DNA from: Prochlorococcus sp. HOT208_60m_813I02
Lineage (GTDB): Bacteria > Cyanobacteriota > Cyanobacteriia > PCC-6307 > Cyanobiaceae
DNA: 62,481 nt
NCBI GenBank assembly: GCA_002025865.1
Contig: MWOR01000153.1
Location: 1 to 62,481 of the forward strand
Reading direction: 5' to 3'
A program made the position numbers and the translations under genes. This document shows positions 1 to 7,349 of this stretch, one piece after another. Position 1 is the first letter of the stretch; each line of letters starts with the position of its first letter. The notes under the pieces are model-generated. The model did no database searches, was not told the DNA's origin, and worked only from the letters and a program-made list of their open reading frames with translations.

Positions 1-628
1 AATCATGTTTATCTATAAATAAACTTGTTACATAACCCATTAATATCATTGATTCTGCAACTATAATTTGAGATATTGTTTTCTCTAATTTAGTTAGTAG
101 AATCTTATCCTCATATAATTTAATTTTATTATTAGGACTTTCAAAAATAATTGCTCCTTGTTTCTTTCTGAATGTAATACTTTTTTTTAATAAATTTTTA
201 ATCTCAATTAATTCTATTTCTTCTTTAGGTTCTATTTCTAATATTTCATTTGCATCTTCATATGTTAATTGATATTTTGGTTTTATTATTGCTTCAGTTA
301 TTTCATATTTATTAATTGATCCATCGTCATTGAATTCTATTGCTGCACTAATAGTTTCTGAAACTTTATTTTGAGCTAGATTTGCCTTTTCAAGAATATC
401 TTTAGGTAGCATTGGGACATATTGATCAATTAAATATAAACTGCTATTTCTCTTTCTTGCATTTAAATCAACATTAGAGCCATGCAAAAAGAGTTTGCAT
501 GGATTACTTATATGAATCCATAAAGTTTTTTTATTTCCTTCTTTTATTTCTAATGAAACAGCGTCATCAACTTCATGTGGATCATCAGAGTCAATAATAT
601 ATGTTTTTAAATTAGTTAAATCTTTCAA
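1..628 (-). CDS. RNase II/RNB-family exoribonuclease (3' part outside window)
   Basis: The reverse strand encodes an uninterrupted frame running off the left edge of the window. About 14 residues after the start it reads IIDSDDPHEVDDAV, the acidic metal-binding signature of RNB (RNase II/RNase R) domains, and further on YQLTYEDANEILE, also typical of RNB. These 3'-5' exonucleases degrade RNA processively in the cytoplasm. No ATG is available: an in-frame TAA lies at 641-643 and the only plausible start after it is TTG at 628. Only 45 bases separate this start from rpsR, so there is no space for the N-terminal cold-shock/OB domains of classical RNase II. The gene lies downstream of rpsR on the same strand and may share its transcript. 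Family is confident, exact start moderate. Confidence 0.8.
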   Translation of the reverse strand, partial: MKDLTNLKTYIIDSDDPHEVDDAVSLEIKEGNKKTLWIHISNPCKLFLHGSNVDLNARKRNSSLYLIDQYVPMLPKDILEKANLAQNKVSETISAAIEFNDDGSINKYEITEAIIKPKYQLTYEDANEILEIEPKEEIELIEIKNLLKKSITFRKKQGAIIFESPNNKIKLYEDKILLTKLEKTISQIIVAESMILMGYVTSLFIDKHD

Positions 629-673
629 ATATTTGAGATATTAATTATCGTACCAACTATATTAAATATGAAA

Positions 674-895
674 TTATCCTTCAGGATTTACGAAGGGTAA
701 AAGAGCTACAATTCTGGCTCTCTTTACAGCTAACGTAAGATCTCTTTGTTGCTTAGAGGTTAAACCTGTCATCCTTCTTGGTAGGATTTTGCCCCTCTCA
801 GTTATGAATTTTTTTAGTAGTTCTACATCCTTATAGTCGATAGGATCTCCAGGTTTGATAGGTGATAATTGTTTTTTAAAAATTGAATTTGGCAT
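674..895 (-). CDS. rpsR: 30S ribosomal protein S18
   Basis: A 73-residue basic protein with the S18 core: a [20 protein letters not shown] segment followed by [16 protein letters not shown] and a [11 protein letters not shown] end. S18 binds the central domain/platform of 16S rRNA next to S6. The length is normal for the family. It sits 17 bases downstream of rpmG on the same strand, a pairing common in cyanobacteria and plastids, so the two are probably co-transcribed. Confidence 0.97.
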   Translation of the reverse strand: MPNSIFKKQLSPIKPGDPIDYKDVELLKKFITERGKILPRRMTGLTSKQQRDLTLAVKRARIVALLPFVNPEG

Positions 896-912
896 GATTT
901 AATTTGATTTGA

Positions 913-1107
913 TTACTTAATTTCTTTGTGAATTGTCATTCTGTTTAAATGAGGATTAAACTTTTTCAGTTCTAATCTTTCAGTTGTATTTCTACGATTC
1001 TTTTCAGTAGTATATCTTGAGACACCATTTGATCTCTTAGGATCTGTGCTTGTCCTAGCTTCAGTACATTCCAGGGTCACTACAACTCTTGTCCCTTTTT
1101 TGGCCAT
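913..1107 (-). CDS. rpmG: 50S ribosomal protein L33
   Basis: A 64-residue ribosomal protein starting [19 protein letters not shown] and continuing with the [20 protein letters not shown] block of bacterial/plastid L33. A longer open frame extends 16 codons upstream to 1155, but L33 proteins begin at the MAKKG methionine, so the start is placed at 1107. It is the first gene of a short reverse-strand ribosomal pair with rpsR and is divergent from pheT, whose start is 101 bases away. The intervening DNA must therefore hold promoters for both directions. Confidence 0.96.
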   Translation of the reverse strand: MAKKGTRVVVTLECTEARTSTDPKRSNGVSRYTTEKNRRNTTERLELKKFNPHLNRMTIHKEIK

Positions 1108-1208
1108 TTTAATTAATACTTTATTGTATAATTCTCTATTGTACATCTTCAACAAACTTTTTTGAAGATTTACTCTTTTCTTCTATCATCATTGATTAAA
1201 AAATATAT

Positions 1209-3653
1209 ATGAAAGTTTCTCAAAATTGGTTGAATAATTTAGTAGAAATTACTTCTACTCCTGAAGATCTATCTGAGAAATTGTCTATTGGTGGATTTGA
1301 GGTTGAATCATTAGAAGATTGTTCAGCAAATGTAAATGGTGTTGTTTTAGGTAAGGTATTATCTGTTTTAAAACACGAAGGATCTGACAAACTTTCAATT
1401 TGCCAAGTAGATATTGGTAATTCAAACAATTTACAAATTATCTGTGGAGCGCGCAATGTTAAACCAAATATTTATGTTTACGTTGCTACTGTCGGTGCGA
1501 AGTTAAATGCTGTTGGTTTAACTATTAAAAGAAGTGAAATTAGAGGCGTAATGAGTGAAGGAATGATATGTTCATTGCAGGAACTGGGTTTAGAGGACTC
1601 TAGTGAAGGGATAGAGATCATTGATGAAGATTTAGCCTTAAAACATGAATTAGGCACTCCAGGGTCTGATTTGCTTCAATTGAATGATTTTATATACGAT
1701 TTAGCCATTACAGCTAATAGACCTGACGGAATGTCTGTTATAGGTATAGCCCGTGAAATTTCTGCTCTTTTAGAATCCACCTTAAATTTTCCAGAATTAA
1801 ATCATAAATACAATATTCATTTACTTAAGGGAATTAAACTATGTCCAGAGGCTATAGAATCTAATTGCATTTATACAATAAGCTGCATTGAGGGAGTAAA
1901 TGGAGAGAAATTATCGCCAAATTGGCTTAAAGACCGTATAGAAAAATCAGGTATAAAATCTATTAATCTTCTAGTTGATTTGACAAATTATATTCTTTTA
2001 GAACAAGGTCAGCCTTTGCATGCGTTTGATAAAGATAAACTATCAAACTTAATTGGTAAGGAAGTTTCTCCAGAAGATTTCTCTGTAAGAAAAGGCAATG
2101 ATAATGAAAGCCTTATTTGCTTAGATGGTAAAGAATATGACTTAAATGACAATATCACAGTTATTACTTGTTGTGATAAACCCGTTGCTATTGCTGGGGT
2201 GATAGGTGGTGTAGAGACTTCTGTAACTAATACTACTTCATCTATTTATCTCGAAGGCGCTGTTTTTAATCCAGTTACTATAAGAAAATCTTCAAAGGCG
2301 GTTGGCATAAGAACAGAATCTAGCAGCAGGTATGAAAAAGGGATTTCATCAAAAAATACAATAAGTGCAGTAACAAGGGCAATTAATCTTTTAGAAGAAT
2401 ATTTTTCTATTAATTCACCAATCATCTTTACTTCCGATTTAGTAAGTAATGAGGATATATTTATTAAACTACGTAGAAATCGAATACATAAAATTCTTGG
2501 TCCATTAATAATCAACGATCAATTTGAAAAAAGAAATTTATTTGATAATGAAATAGTTGATAAATTAAAACTAATAGGTTGTACTTTAAAGAATAAAGAA
2601 TATGGCTGGGATGTAGCAGTAATTCCTAATAGATCAAATGATTTAATAAGAGAAATAGATTTAATTGAAGAAATAGCGAGATTAATAGGGTATGACAGAT
2701 TCGACTTAAAACTTCCTAATCCAATTAAACCTGGAAAATTGTCATCAGAACAGTTGGCATTGAGGAAAGTAAAAAATGGTTTTATAGAAAACGGTTTTAA
2801 CGAGGTACTAAGCTACTCTCTTGTTCCTGAAGATAATGAAAAACTTATAAAGATTTCTAATCCCTTGTTATTAGAAACAAGCTGTCTTAGAGATAATATC
2901 TGGAAAGAACATTTGGAGATAGTGAACCGTAATATAAAAGCTGGACAAGCAAGTTGTTTTATATTTGAAATTGGAAATGTTTTTCATAAGAAAACTGAGT
3001 TCATCCAAGAAGAAGTGCTGAATGGTGCGATTTGTGGAAATAAAAAATTTGGAAAATGGATATATTCTGGTAAGGATAACGATCTTAATTATTACCAGGC
3101 CAGAGGAAAGTTAAAGGAGGCTTTATCATCACTGAACATAAAAATTGAGGATAAGCCTATTGATTCAATTGATTTTCTTCATCCGGGAAGAACAGCGAAA
3201 TTAGTTATTGAAGGGAAAGATGCAGGTTATTTTGGTGAAATACATCCCAAACTAATATTAGAAAAGAAGTCATTAAAAAAAGTTTATTTATTTAACATAA
3301 ATGTTTCTAACCTCTTAGAAGCTAGTACAAGAAAAAATAAATGGATTCCAATATATAAGCAATACCCAATTGTTCCGAAAATGGAAAGGGACATAAATTT
3401 TGTATTCAATAAGAAATTTTTAATTAGCGAAATAACATCACAGATAAGAAAATCAGGAAAAAATCTTTTAGAGGATGTTAATTTACTTGATGTTTTTGAA
3501 GATAGTAAATTTGGAGATGATCATATAAGTTATACATTTAGATTATCTTATAGAGATAAAGATAAAACATTACTGGACTCTGACATCACATCAATACATT
3601 CAAATATCATTTCTAATGTTGAAAAATGTTTTAATACTAAATTAAGGGATTAA
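1209..3653 (+). CDS. pheT: phenylalanyl-tRNA synthetase beta subunit
   Basis: An 814-residue protein with the full-length bacterial PheT layout. Residues about 40-150 form the tRNA-binding EMAP/OB-like domain (VLGKVLSVLKHEGSDKLSIC), followed by the B3/B4 editing region, the B5 domain and catalytic-like core (AVIPNRSNDLIREIDLIEEI), and a C-terminal anticodon-binding FDX-ACB domain from about residue 720 (YKQYPIVPKMERDINFVF). With PheS it forms the alpha2beta2 enzyme that charges tRNA-Phe. pheS is not in this window, which is usual in cyanobacteria, where the two subunit genes are unlinked. Confidence 0.97.
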   Translation: MKVSQNWLNNLVEITSTPEDLSEKLSIGGFEVESLEDCSANVNGVVLGKVLSVLKHEGSDKLSICQVDIGNSNNLQIICGARNVKPNIYVYVATVGAKLNAVGLTIKRSEIRGVMSEGMICSLQELGLEDSSEGIEIIDEDLALKHELGTPGSDLLQLNDFIYDLAITANRPDGMSVIGIAREISALLESTLNFPELNHKYNIHLLKGIKLCPEAIESNCIYTISCIEGVNGEKLSPNWLKDRIEKSGIKSINLLVDLTNYILLEQGQPLHAFDKDKLSNLIGKEVSPEDFSVRKGNDNESLICLDGKEYDLNDNITVITCCDKPVAIAGVIGGVETSVTNTTSSIYLEGAVFNPVTIRKSSKAVGIRTESSSRYEKGISSKNTISAVTRAINLLEEYFSINSPIIFTSDLVSNEDIFIKLRRNRIHKILGPLIINDQFEKRNLFDNEIVDKLKLIGCTLKNKEYGWDVAVIPNRSNDLIREIDLIEEIARLIGYDRFDLKLPNPIKPGKLSSEQLALRKVKNGFIENGFNEVLSYSLVPEDNEKLIKISNPLLLETSCLRDNIWKEHLEIVNRNIKAGQASCFIFEIGNVFHKKTEFIQEEVLNGAICGNKKFGKWIYSGKDNDLNYYQARGKLKEALSSLNIKIEDKPIDSIDFLHPGRTAKLVIEGKDAGYFGEIHPKLILEKKSLKKVYLFNINVSNLLEASTRKNKWIPIYKQYPIVPKMERDINFVFNKKFLISEITSQIRKSGKNLLEDVNLLDVFEDSKFGDDHISYTFRLSYRDKDKTLLDSDITSIHSNIISNVEKCFNTKLRD

Positions 3654-3666
3654 TTGTATTACTAAT

Positions 3667-3713
3667 CTCATATGAGACTATAAACTAGTCTATATATAAT
3701 TCTTATATAAGAC
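3667..3713. repeat. palindromic repeat, copy A of three
   Basis: A 47-base element between pheT and the next small gene. It starts with CTCATATGAGAC and ends with TCTTATATAAGAC, two near-palindromes about 33 bases apart with a TAGTCTATAT centre. It aligns base for base with the elements at 4191 and 4368. Function is unknown; the spacing of the palindromes resembles an array of protein-binding half-sites. Confidence 0.7.
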
Positions 3714-3746
3714 AGAAAATAATCATATAAAACTAATTAATGTTGT

Positions 3747-4007
3747 ATGATAAATGTCATGATCAATTTGCTATCTCTACTTCTATCTTCAGTGCTATGG
3801 GTACAAGTACCTCAGTGGTCAGATGATTGGTCAAAATGCGCTGTTGACATACCAGATGCTTCATGTCATTGGTATATAACTGCACCAGATAATACTTTTG
3901 GGGAAGGATTTGATTGGGCTAGCGCCCCTTGGTTTGATGCTAACGGATTAAGTGATGTTCCTAGTATTGATAAGCAAACCGCTATTGAAAAGCTTCAATC
4001 TAAGTAG
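3747..4007 (+). CDS. small Trp-rich hypothetical protein, probably exported
   Basis: An 86-residue protein that I cannot assign to a family. It begins with about 20 hydrophobic residues (MINVMINLLSLLLSSVLWVQ) that look like a signal peptide or membrane anchor. An acidic, aromatic-rich mature part follows, with five Trp and two Cys (WSKCAVDIPDASCHWYI), which could form a disulfide outside the cytoplasm. A second in-frame ATG at 3759 is an alternative start. The gene stands alone between pheT and a convergent regulator-like gene and is bracketed by copies of a palindromic repeat. It looks like a lineage-specific picocyanobacterial gene; being a real gene is likely but not certain. Confidence 0.6.
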   Translation: MINVMINLLSLLLSSVLWVQVPQWSDDWSKCAVDIPDASCHWYITAPDNTFGEGFDWASAPWFDANGLSDVPSIDKQTAIEKLQSK

Positions 4008-4029
4008 TACTGTCTTTAAGGCAGTACTA
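4005..4029 (+). terminator. hairpin at the stop codon of the small exported-protein gene
   Basis: A strong inverted repeat (TAGTACTGTC, loop TTTAA, GGCAGTACTA) overlaps the TAG stop at 4005-4007. The stem is about 10 bp. No T-run follows directly, though a further symmetrical AT-rich stretch (TATAAAAG C CTTTTATA) lies a few bases on. It is probably a terminator or a 3'-end stabilising hairpin. Confidence 0.5.
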
Positions 4030-4190
4030 GAAGATATAAAAGCCTTTTATAGAAAGACTTTTTAGCCATTATTAATTTCTTGGACATTGAAAGGACATAA
4101 TTTATTGATTTATTTTTTAATTTTTAATTTTTCCTAGTTATTTAGCAATTTGGGTATGATTCGTTAAATAAATTTATTTATCTTATTAAT

Positions 4191-4235
4191 CTAATATAAG
4201 ACTTTATACTAGACTTATATTAAGTCTTATATAAG
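4191..4235. repeat. palindromic repeat, copy B of three
   Basis: It begins CTAATATAAGAC and ends GTCTTATATAAG. The centre contains the perfect inverted repeat AGACTTA TAT TAAGTCT, so AGACTTA/TAAGTCT half-sites overlap through the whole element. It has the same length and order as the copies at 3667 and 4368. Confidence 0.7.
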
Positions 4236-4367
4236 AAGTACTATACAATAATTTTTCTATTTTTAAAAGTAAATTTTTTTTGATTTTCATTTATACATAA
4301 TTATTGTTTACATAAATTTGATTAAAAATAATTGATGATAATTAGAAATTATATACTAAACAGCTAT

Positions 4368-4412
4368 CTTATATAAGACTATAAATTAGACTTATAATTG
4401 GTCTTATATGAG
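4368..4412. repeat. palindromic repeat, copy C of three
   Basis: It begins CTTATATAAGAC, has a TAGACTTATAAT centre and ends GTCTTATATGAG. It lies just beyond the 3' end of the RHH/J-domain gene and abuts the perfect palindrome at 4413-4428. Confidence 0.7.
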
Positions 4413-4428
4413 AATTAGTATACTAATT
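4413..4428. repeat. 16-bp perfect palindrome over a stop codon
   Basis: AATTAGTATACTAATT is identical on both strands. It covers the TAG stop (4423-4425 on the reverse strand) of the RHH/J-domain gene. It could act as a protein site or as part of a 3'-end structure; no function is shown. Confidence 0.6.
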
Positions 4429-5433
4429 TCTATATAGATTTTTTAGCAATTGATACGCTTCATTTAATTTTCTCATTTGATCTGTTGATCCACCAGCATC
4501 TGGATGCGTCTCTAAGGCTATTGATTTGTAGGCCTCCCTAATTTTGCGGAACGTATGAGCGGATCCTGCGGATGTTGATAAATTCAATAATTTAAGTGCT
4601 CCATGTACTGTCATTGTTGAGTCTAAAGTTTCAAATGAATTTGATCTACTATTTCGCTTAAATCTACTTACAAACCTTCTCATAAGTGTTGGTATTCTAT
4701 TTATCAGATCTGATGTAGCAAAAGGGTCTTCTAAAACACCAATCATTAATAAAACAATTTCAAGGGTTGGATTTTTCTTTATCCAAAATGGGCATAATTC
4801 TGACATTAATTTATTGGCTGCACTCCACGTAAAAGGTAGATTTTCAGTCCCATCAAGATTTGGCCATATATCCCTTTCAAACCAATCCATCGAAGCTTCT
4901 ACTACATGATCATTAGGGACTGATCCATATAAGGTTTTCCAATGACTTATTAACTCAATTCGACATTTTATTAATTCATTTTCTTTAATTGTATTAATTT
5001 GAATATCATTAATATTTTCCTTTAATTTTTCACTATTAATACTTCTTCTTAGATTTATTACTTTTTTTTCAACAAAATTGGGAAGACTTATGTTTGAGTT
5101 GGCTTTTTCTTTATATTGATTATTATTTGTAAATCTTTTATTCAAAGATATCTCATTAACTTCTTTTTTAACGTCTGATTTAATTAATACCAATGCAGTA
5201 TCTTCATCAATATTTAAATTTTCATTATTATTATTCTTGTTAAAGTCTATTTCTTGCTGTTGGTTCTTCGGTAGTAAATCATCTTCTTGAAGAAGTTCTT
5301 TAAGTATCTTTTCTATTACAGGTCCTCTTGCTCTAAATCCCCATTCTTTTCGTAATTGATCAAACCTGGAAATTAGTTCCTCAGGTAAATCAATTGAAAT
5401 TCTTTTTGTATTTGAATTTTGAGGAATATTCAA
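4423..5433 (-). CDS. ribbon-helix-helix / J-domain fusion protein
   Basis: A 336-residue protein with two recognisable ends. Residues about 9-50 (KRISIDLPEELISRFDQLR, then an RARGPVIEKILKELL helix) look like a CopG-type ribbon-helix-helix DNA-binding domain. Residues about 50-150 are Asn/Lys/Glu-rich and probably disordered. Residues about 160-255 form a Trp-rich helical segment I do not recognise. The last 60 residues form a J domain with HPD in ETHPDAGGSTDQMRKLNEAY, the motif that stimulates Hsp70 ATPase. The combination suggests a DNA-associated Hsp70 co-chaperone or a chaperone-controlled regulator, which is inference. A 7-base inverted repeat lies in its upstream region, and it is convergent with the small exported-protein gene. 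Confidence 0.75.
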   Translation of the reverse strand: MNIPQNSNTKRISIDLPEELISRFDQLRKEWGFRARGPVIEKILKELLQEDDLLPKNQQQEIDFNKNNNNENLNIDEDTALVLIKSDVKKEVNEISLNKRFTNNNQYKEKANSNISLPNFVEKKVINLRRSINSEKLKENINDIQINTIKENELIKCRIELISHWKTLYGSVPNDHVVEASMDWFERDIWPNLDGTENLPFTWSAANKLMSELCPFWIKKNPTLEIVLLMIGVLEDPFATSDLINRIPTLMRRFVSRFKRNSRSNSFETLDSTMTVHGALKLLNLSTSAGSAHTFRKIREAYKSIALETHPDAGGSTDQMRKLNEAYQLLKNLYRN

Positions 5434-5450
5434 TAATATTTTCTTGAATA

Positions 5451-5497
5451 GTATGGAATTTATTTAATTTTATTCAAAAAAAATTGAAAGTCCATAC
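5451..5497. promoter_or_regulatory. inverted repeat upstream of the RHH/J-domain gene
   Basis: GTATGGA at 5451-5457 and TCCATAC at 5491-5497 form perfect 7-base arms separated by 33 bases, within 65 bases of the start codon of the RHH/J-domain gene. RHH repressors often bind such repeats at their own promoters, but binding here is only a suggestion. Confidence 0.35.
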
Positions 5498-5564
5498 GTA
5501 ATATTGTTTTTAAATTAAAATCAATTTATTTTTATGTCACAGGTCAATTAAGTATCTTTTTATA

Positions 5565-5756
5565 ATGAAATCAAAAATGTTTAATTGTTATTTCAAATCT
5601 TCTAAAGAAAAAAAGAGTTTCTATCAACATAAAAAATTAGAAATGCTCAATTATATTAAGGATTCACTTGAACGTAAAATTGCCTCAGTAACAGCATCCA
5701 TAGAAGTGCTAGAAAGCCAAATAAGCCGGGATAATGAAGTTGAAGTAACTAACTAG
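5565..5756 (+). CDS. small hypothetical protein with coiled-coil tail
   Basis: A 63-residue Lys-rich protein of no known family. The N-terminal third is basic and aromatic (MFNCYFKSSKEKKSFYQH). Residues about 28-57 (LNYIKDSLERKIASVTASIE onward) show a heptad-like pattern suggesting a short coiled coil. A second in-frame Met is at residue 5. It is divergent from the RHH/J-domain gene and ends only 3 bases from the stop of the convergent Ap4A phosphorylase-like gene, the tight packing expected of a real gene. Function is unknown. Confidence 0.6.
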   Translation: MKSKMFNCYFKSSKEKKSFYQHKKLEMLNYIKDSLERKIASVTASIEVLESQISRDNEVEVTN

Positions 5757-5759
5757 TAT

Positions 5760-6590
5760 TCAAACAAAACTTTCTAGAAGTTTTTCAGGCCCAAATTTCT
5801 TTAAATAATTAATATTTGAATTTTCAGTTACTAATAGATATCCTGCAAATCCTAAACCGTTAATACTGAAACCATGAATATGATCATTTTTTCTTTTTAT
5901 AATAGAGATCCATTTATTAGTTATTAAGATATTGTAAGGATATATCGGTTTCTTATTACTAATAGGGTCCCCAAGTCCTAATTTCTTGCATAACTCTAAG
6001 TAAAATTCAAAAAGACATGATGGATTTTCTAAAAAATTAAATTTGGATACAATAATATTTTTTTTAAGCTTACTATCTAGATCTTGATATGAGTTCATCT
6101 CTAAAAACCACTTTTCTCTAGGGCATGATATCTCACCTTTAGATCTACGCAGAAGTTGAAAATGCCTGTGAGGTTGACTTGCTCCCGCAGTTGGAGAACT
6201 ATTGAAAAACCATAATCCACTAGTATCTTTATTAACTTGTTGGATCGCTCTCCAATCTTTAATATCTAACCATCCATTTTGAGGTTTCCATTCATTTGTA
6301 ATAAGTAAAATATGACCTTTTTGTACAGGGTATTTATTTAGTATTAGTTGATGATTATCACCAATTTTATCAATTTCTAGTATCTTTTCCCAAGGACAAA
6401 ATGGATTTTGCTTAGGACCATAAATTTTTTTTTTACTAAATTTTGAAGTATCTAGTTTCCTAATTATGAAGTCGTCTTTTTCATATAAATCTCTTGTAAT
6501 AATATCAGTTTTTAGAGGATATAATGATTCATCATCAATTGATAATCGAGTTTGTTCTAGTGCTTTTTGCCAATATATTTCTAAACTCAT
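5760..6590 (-). CDS. ATP adenylyltransferase / Ap4A phosphorylase-like (HIT superfamily)
   Basis: A 276-residue protein containing the HIT-like catalytic stretch SSPTAGASQPHRHFQLLRR (HxHxQ type) near residue 135. An upstream block (PWEKILEIDKIGDNHQLILN, then KYPVQKGHILLITNEWKPQ) matches Ap4A phosphorylases. These enzymes cleave diadenosine tetraphosphate with phosphate to ADP and ATP, clearing a by-product of aminoacyl-tRNA synthetases. The C-terminal part (YPYNILITNKWISIIKR) also fits the family, and the length is normal for cyanobacterial members. The gene stands before a DUF2237 gene on the same strand, separated by 48 bases. Confidence 0.85.
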   Translation of the reverse strand: MSLEIYWQKALEQTRLSIDDESLYPLKTDIITRDLYEKDDFIIRKLDTSKFSKKKIYGPKQNPFCPWEKILEIDKIGDNHQLILNKYPVQKGHILLITNEWKPQNGWLDIKDWRAIQQVNKDTSGLWFFNSSPTAGASQPHRHFQLLRRSKGEISCPREKWFLEMNSYQDLDSKLKKNIIVSKFNFLENPSCLFEFYLELCKKLGLGDPISNKKPIYPYNILITNKWISIIKRKNDHIHGFSINGLGFAGYLLVTENSNINYLKKFGPEKLLESFV

Positions 6591-6638
6591 TTAAAAAAAA
6601 TTATCATTATCATTTTAAAAAAAAAAATAAACTTGTAA

Positions 6639-7022
6639 TTACTTTTTATTAAATTGATATTCTTTCAATTTTTCCAGAGGAACTGATTCTAAGACTACAA
6701 TATTTGTTGATTCTAATATGACTTTTGGTGCAAGACCGTCTAATAATGCTTGCTTCCACCTATCAAGACAAATACACCAATGATCACCATCCTTTAATCC
6801 TGGGAAGGAATAAATAGGCATAGGAGTTATTAAATCATTACCTTGTGATTTACTATATTTCAGGAAATTATCATCCATAACACAACATATGGAATGATTT
6901 CCTCCATCATTTTTGTCATAGTTGCAAAATCCATCCCTGAACCACCCTGTCATAGGTGCGCAACTACAAATCTCAATTTTTTCTCCAAGGACATTTAACT
7001 GATTTTGATTATTTATGGTCAT
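6639..7022 (-). CDS. DUF2237 family protein
   Basis: A 127-residue Cys-rich cytosolic protein with the DUF2237 pattern. NVLGEKIEICSCAPMTGWFR begins it, then DGFCNYDKNDGGNHSICCVM, GNDLITPMPIYSFPGLKDGD and HWCICLDRWKQALLDGLAPK, ending with LESTNIVVLESVPLEKLKEY. It covers the domain over its whole length. The family has no established biochemical role; conserved Cys and Asp residues hint at a metal or redox function, which is inference. It is divergent from the small gene at 7122. Confidence 0.85.
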   Translation of the reverse strand: MTINNQNQLNVLGEKIEICSCAPMTGWFRDGFCNYDKNDGGNHSICCVMDDNFLKYSKSQGNDLITPMPIYSFPGLKDGDHWCICLDRWKQALLDGLAPKVILESTNIVVLESVPLEKLKEYQFNKK

Positions 7023-7068
7023 AGATTTTTTTAATAATAATAAAACACCAACATTTCTTTAAAAAAGG

Positions 7069-7100
7069 TTGACGAGTATGGGGGGTAAGGAGGTAATAAT
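7069..7100 (+). promoter_or_regulatory. G-rich tract with promoter-like and SD-like elements
   Basis: TTGACG at 7069-7074 is followed by a G6 run, a perfect SD-like TAAGGAGGT and TAATAAT. It could be a -35/-10 pair (spacing about 19, slightly long) driving the gene at 7122. The AGGAGG core lies about 30 bases from the ATG, too far to be its ribosome binding site. It is strikingly G-rich for this genome. Confidence 0.35.
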
Positions 7101-7121
7101 TCTAATAAGGTTTTTTTCATT

Positions 7122-7340
7122 ATGGATTGGGACTTTACTGAAAACATAGCATTTAAAGCTCTTTATAAAGCTTTTAAAGATAGTGATGAAACTTCCGCAT
7201 TAGAATTTTTATCTAGCGATGGTGCTTCATATTATCTTGAGTTAACACAGGATGCCGCGGGTGAGGGACTTGATCTGGGTGATAATGAAACGATGGATGA
7301 ACTACAGGAAGAAATTATTGAATATTTACAAAACAACTAA
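7122..7340 (+). CDS. small acidic conserved hypothetical protein
   Basis: A 72-residue, strongly acidic protein (MDWDFTENIAFKALYKAFKD start; NETMDELQEEIIEYLQNN end). It has no transmembrane segment and no motif I can tie to a function; it appears all-helical. Its codon usage is ordinary for the window and it ends 9 bases from the stop of convergent metH, consistent with a real, closely packed gene. It resembles the many short conserved proteins of marine picocyanobacteria. Function is unknown. Confidence 0.65.
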   Translation: MDWDFTENIAFKALYKAFKDSDETSALEFLSSDGASYYLELTQDAAGEGLDLGDNETMDELQEEIIEYLQNN

Positions 7341-7349
7341 AAATTTAGC

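Larger units (their letters stand above)
4030..4422. other. long intergenic region without a gene
   Basis: About 390 bases between two convergent genes with no credible coding frame. It is extremely AT-rich and contains two of the three palindromic repeat copies (4191-4235 and 4368-4412) and most of a 16-base perfect palindrome at the right end. This is one of the largest gene-free gaps in an otherwise tightly packed window. Confidence 0.7.

Noticed and set aside
1108..1155. Sixteen-codon N-terminal extension of rpmG
   Set aside because: L33 proteins start at MAKKG; the extension is not family-like and overlaps the divergent promoter region.
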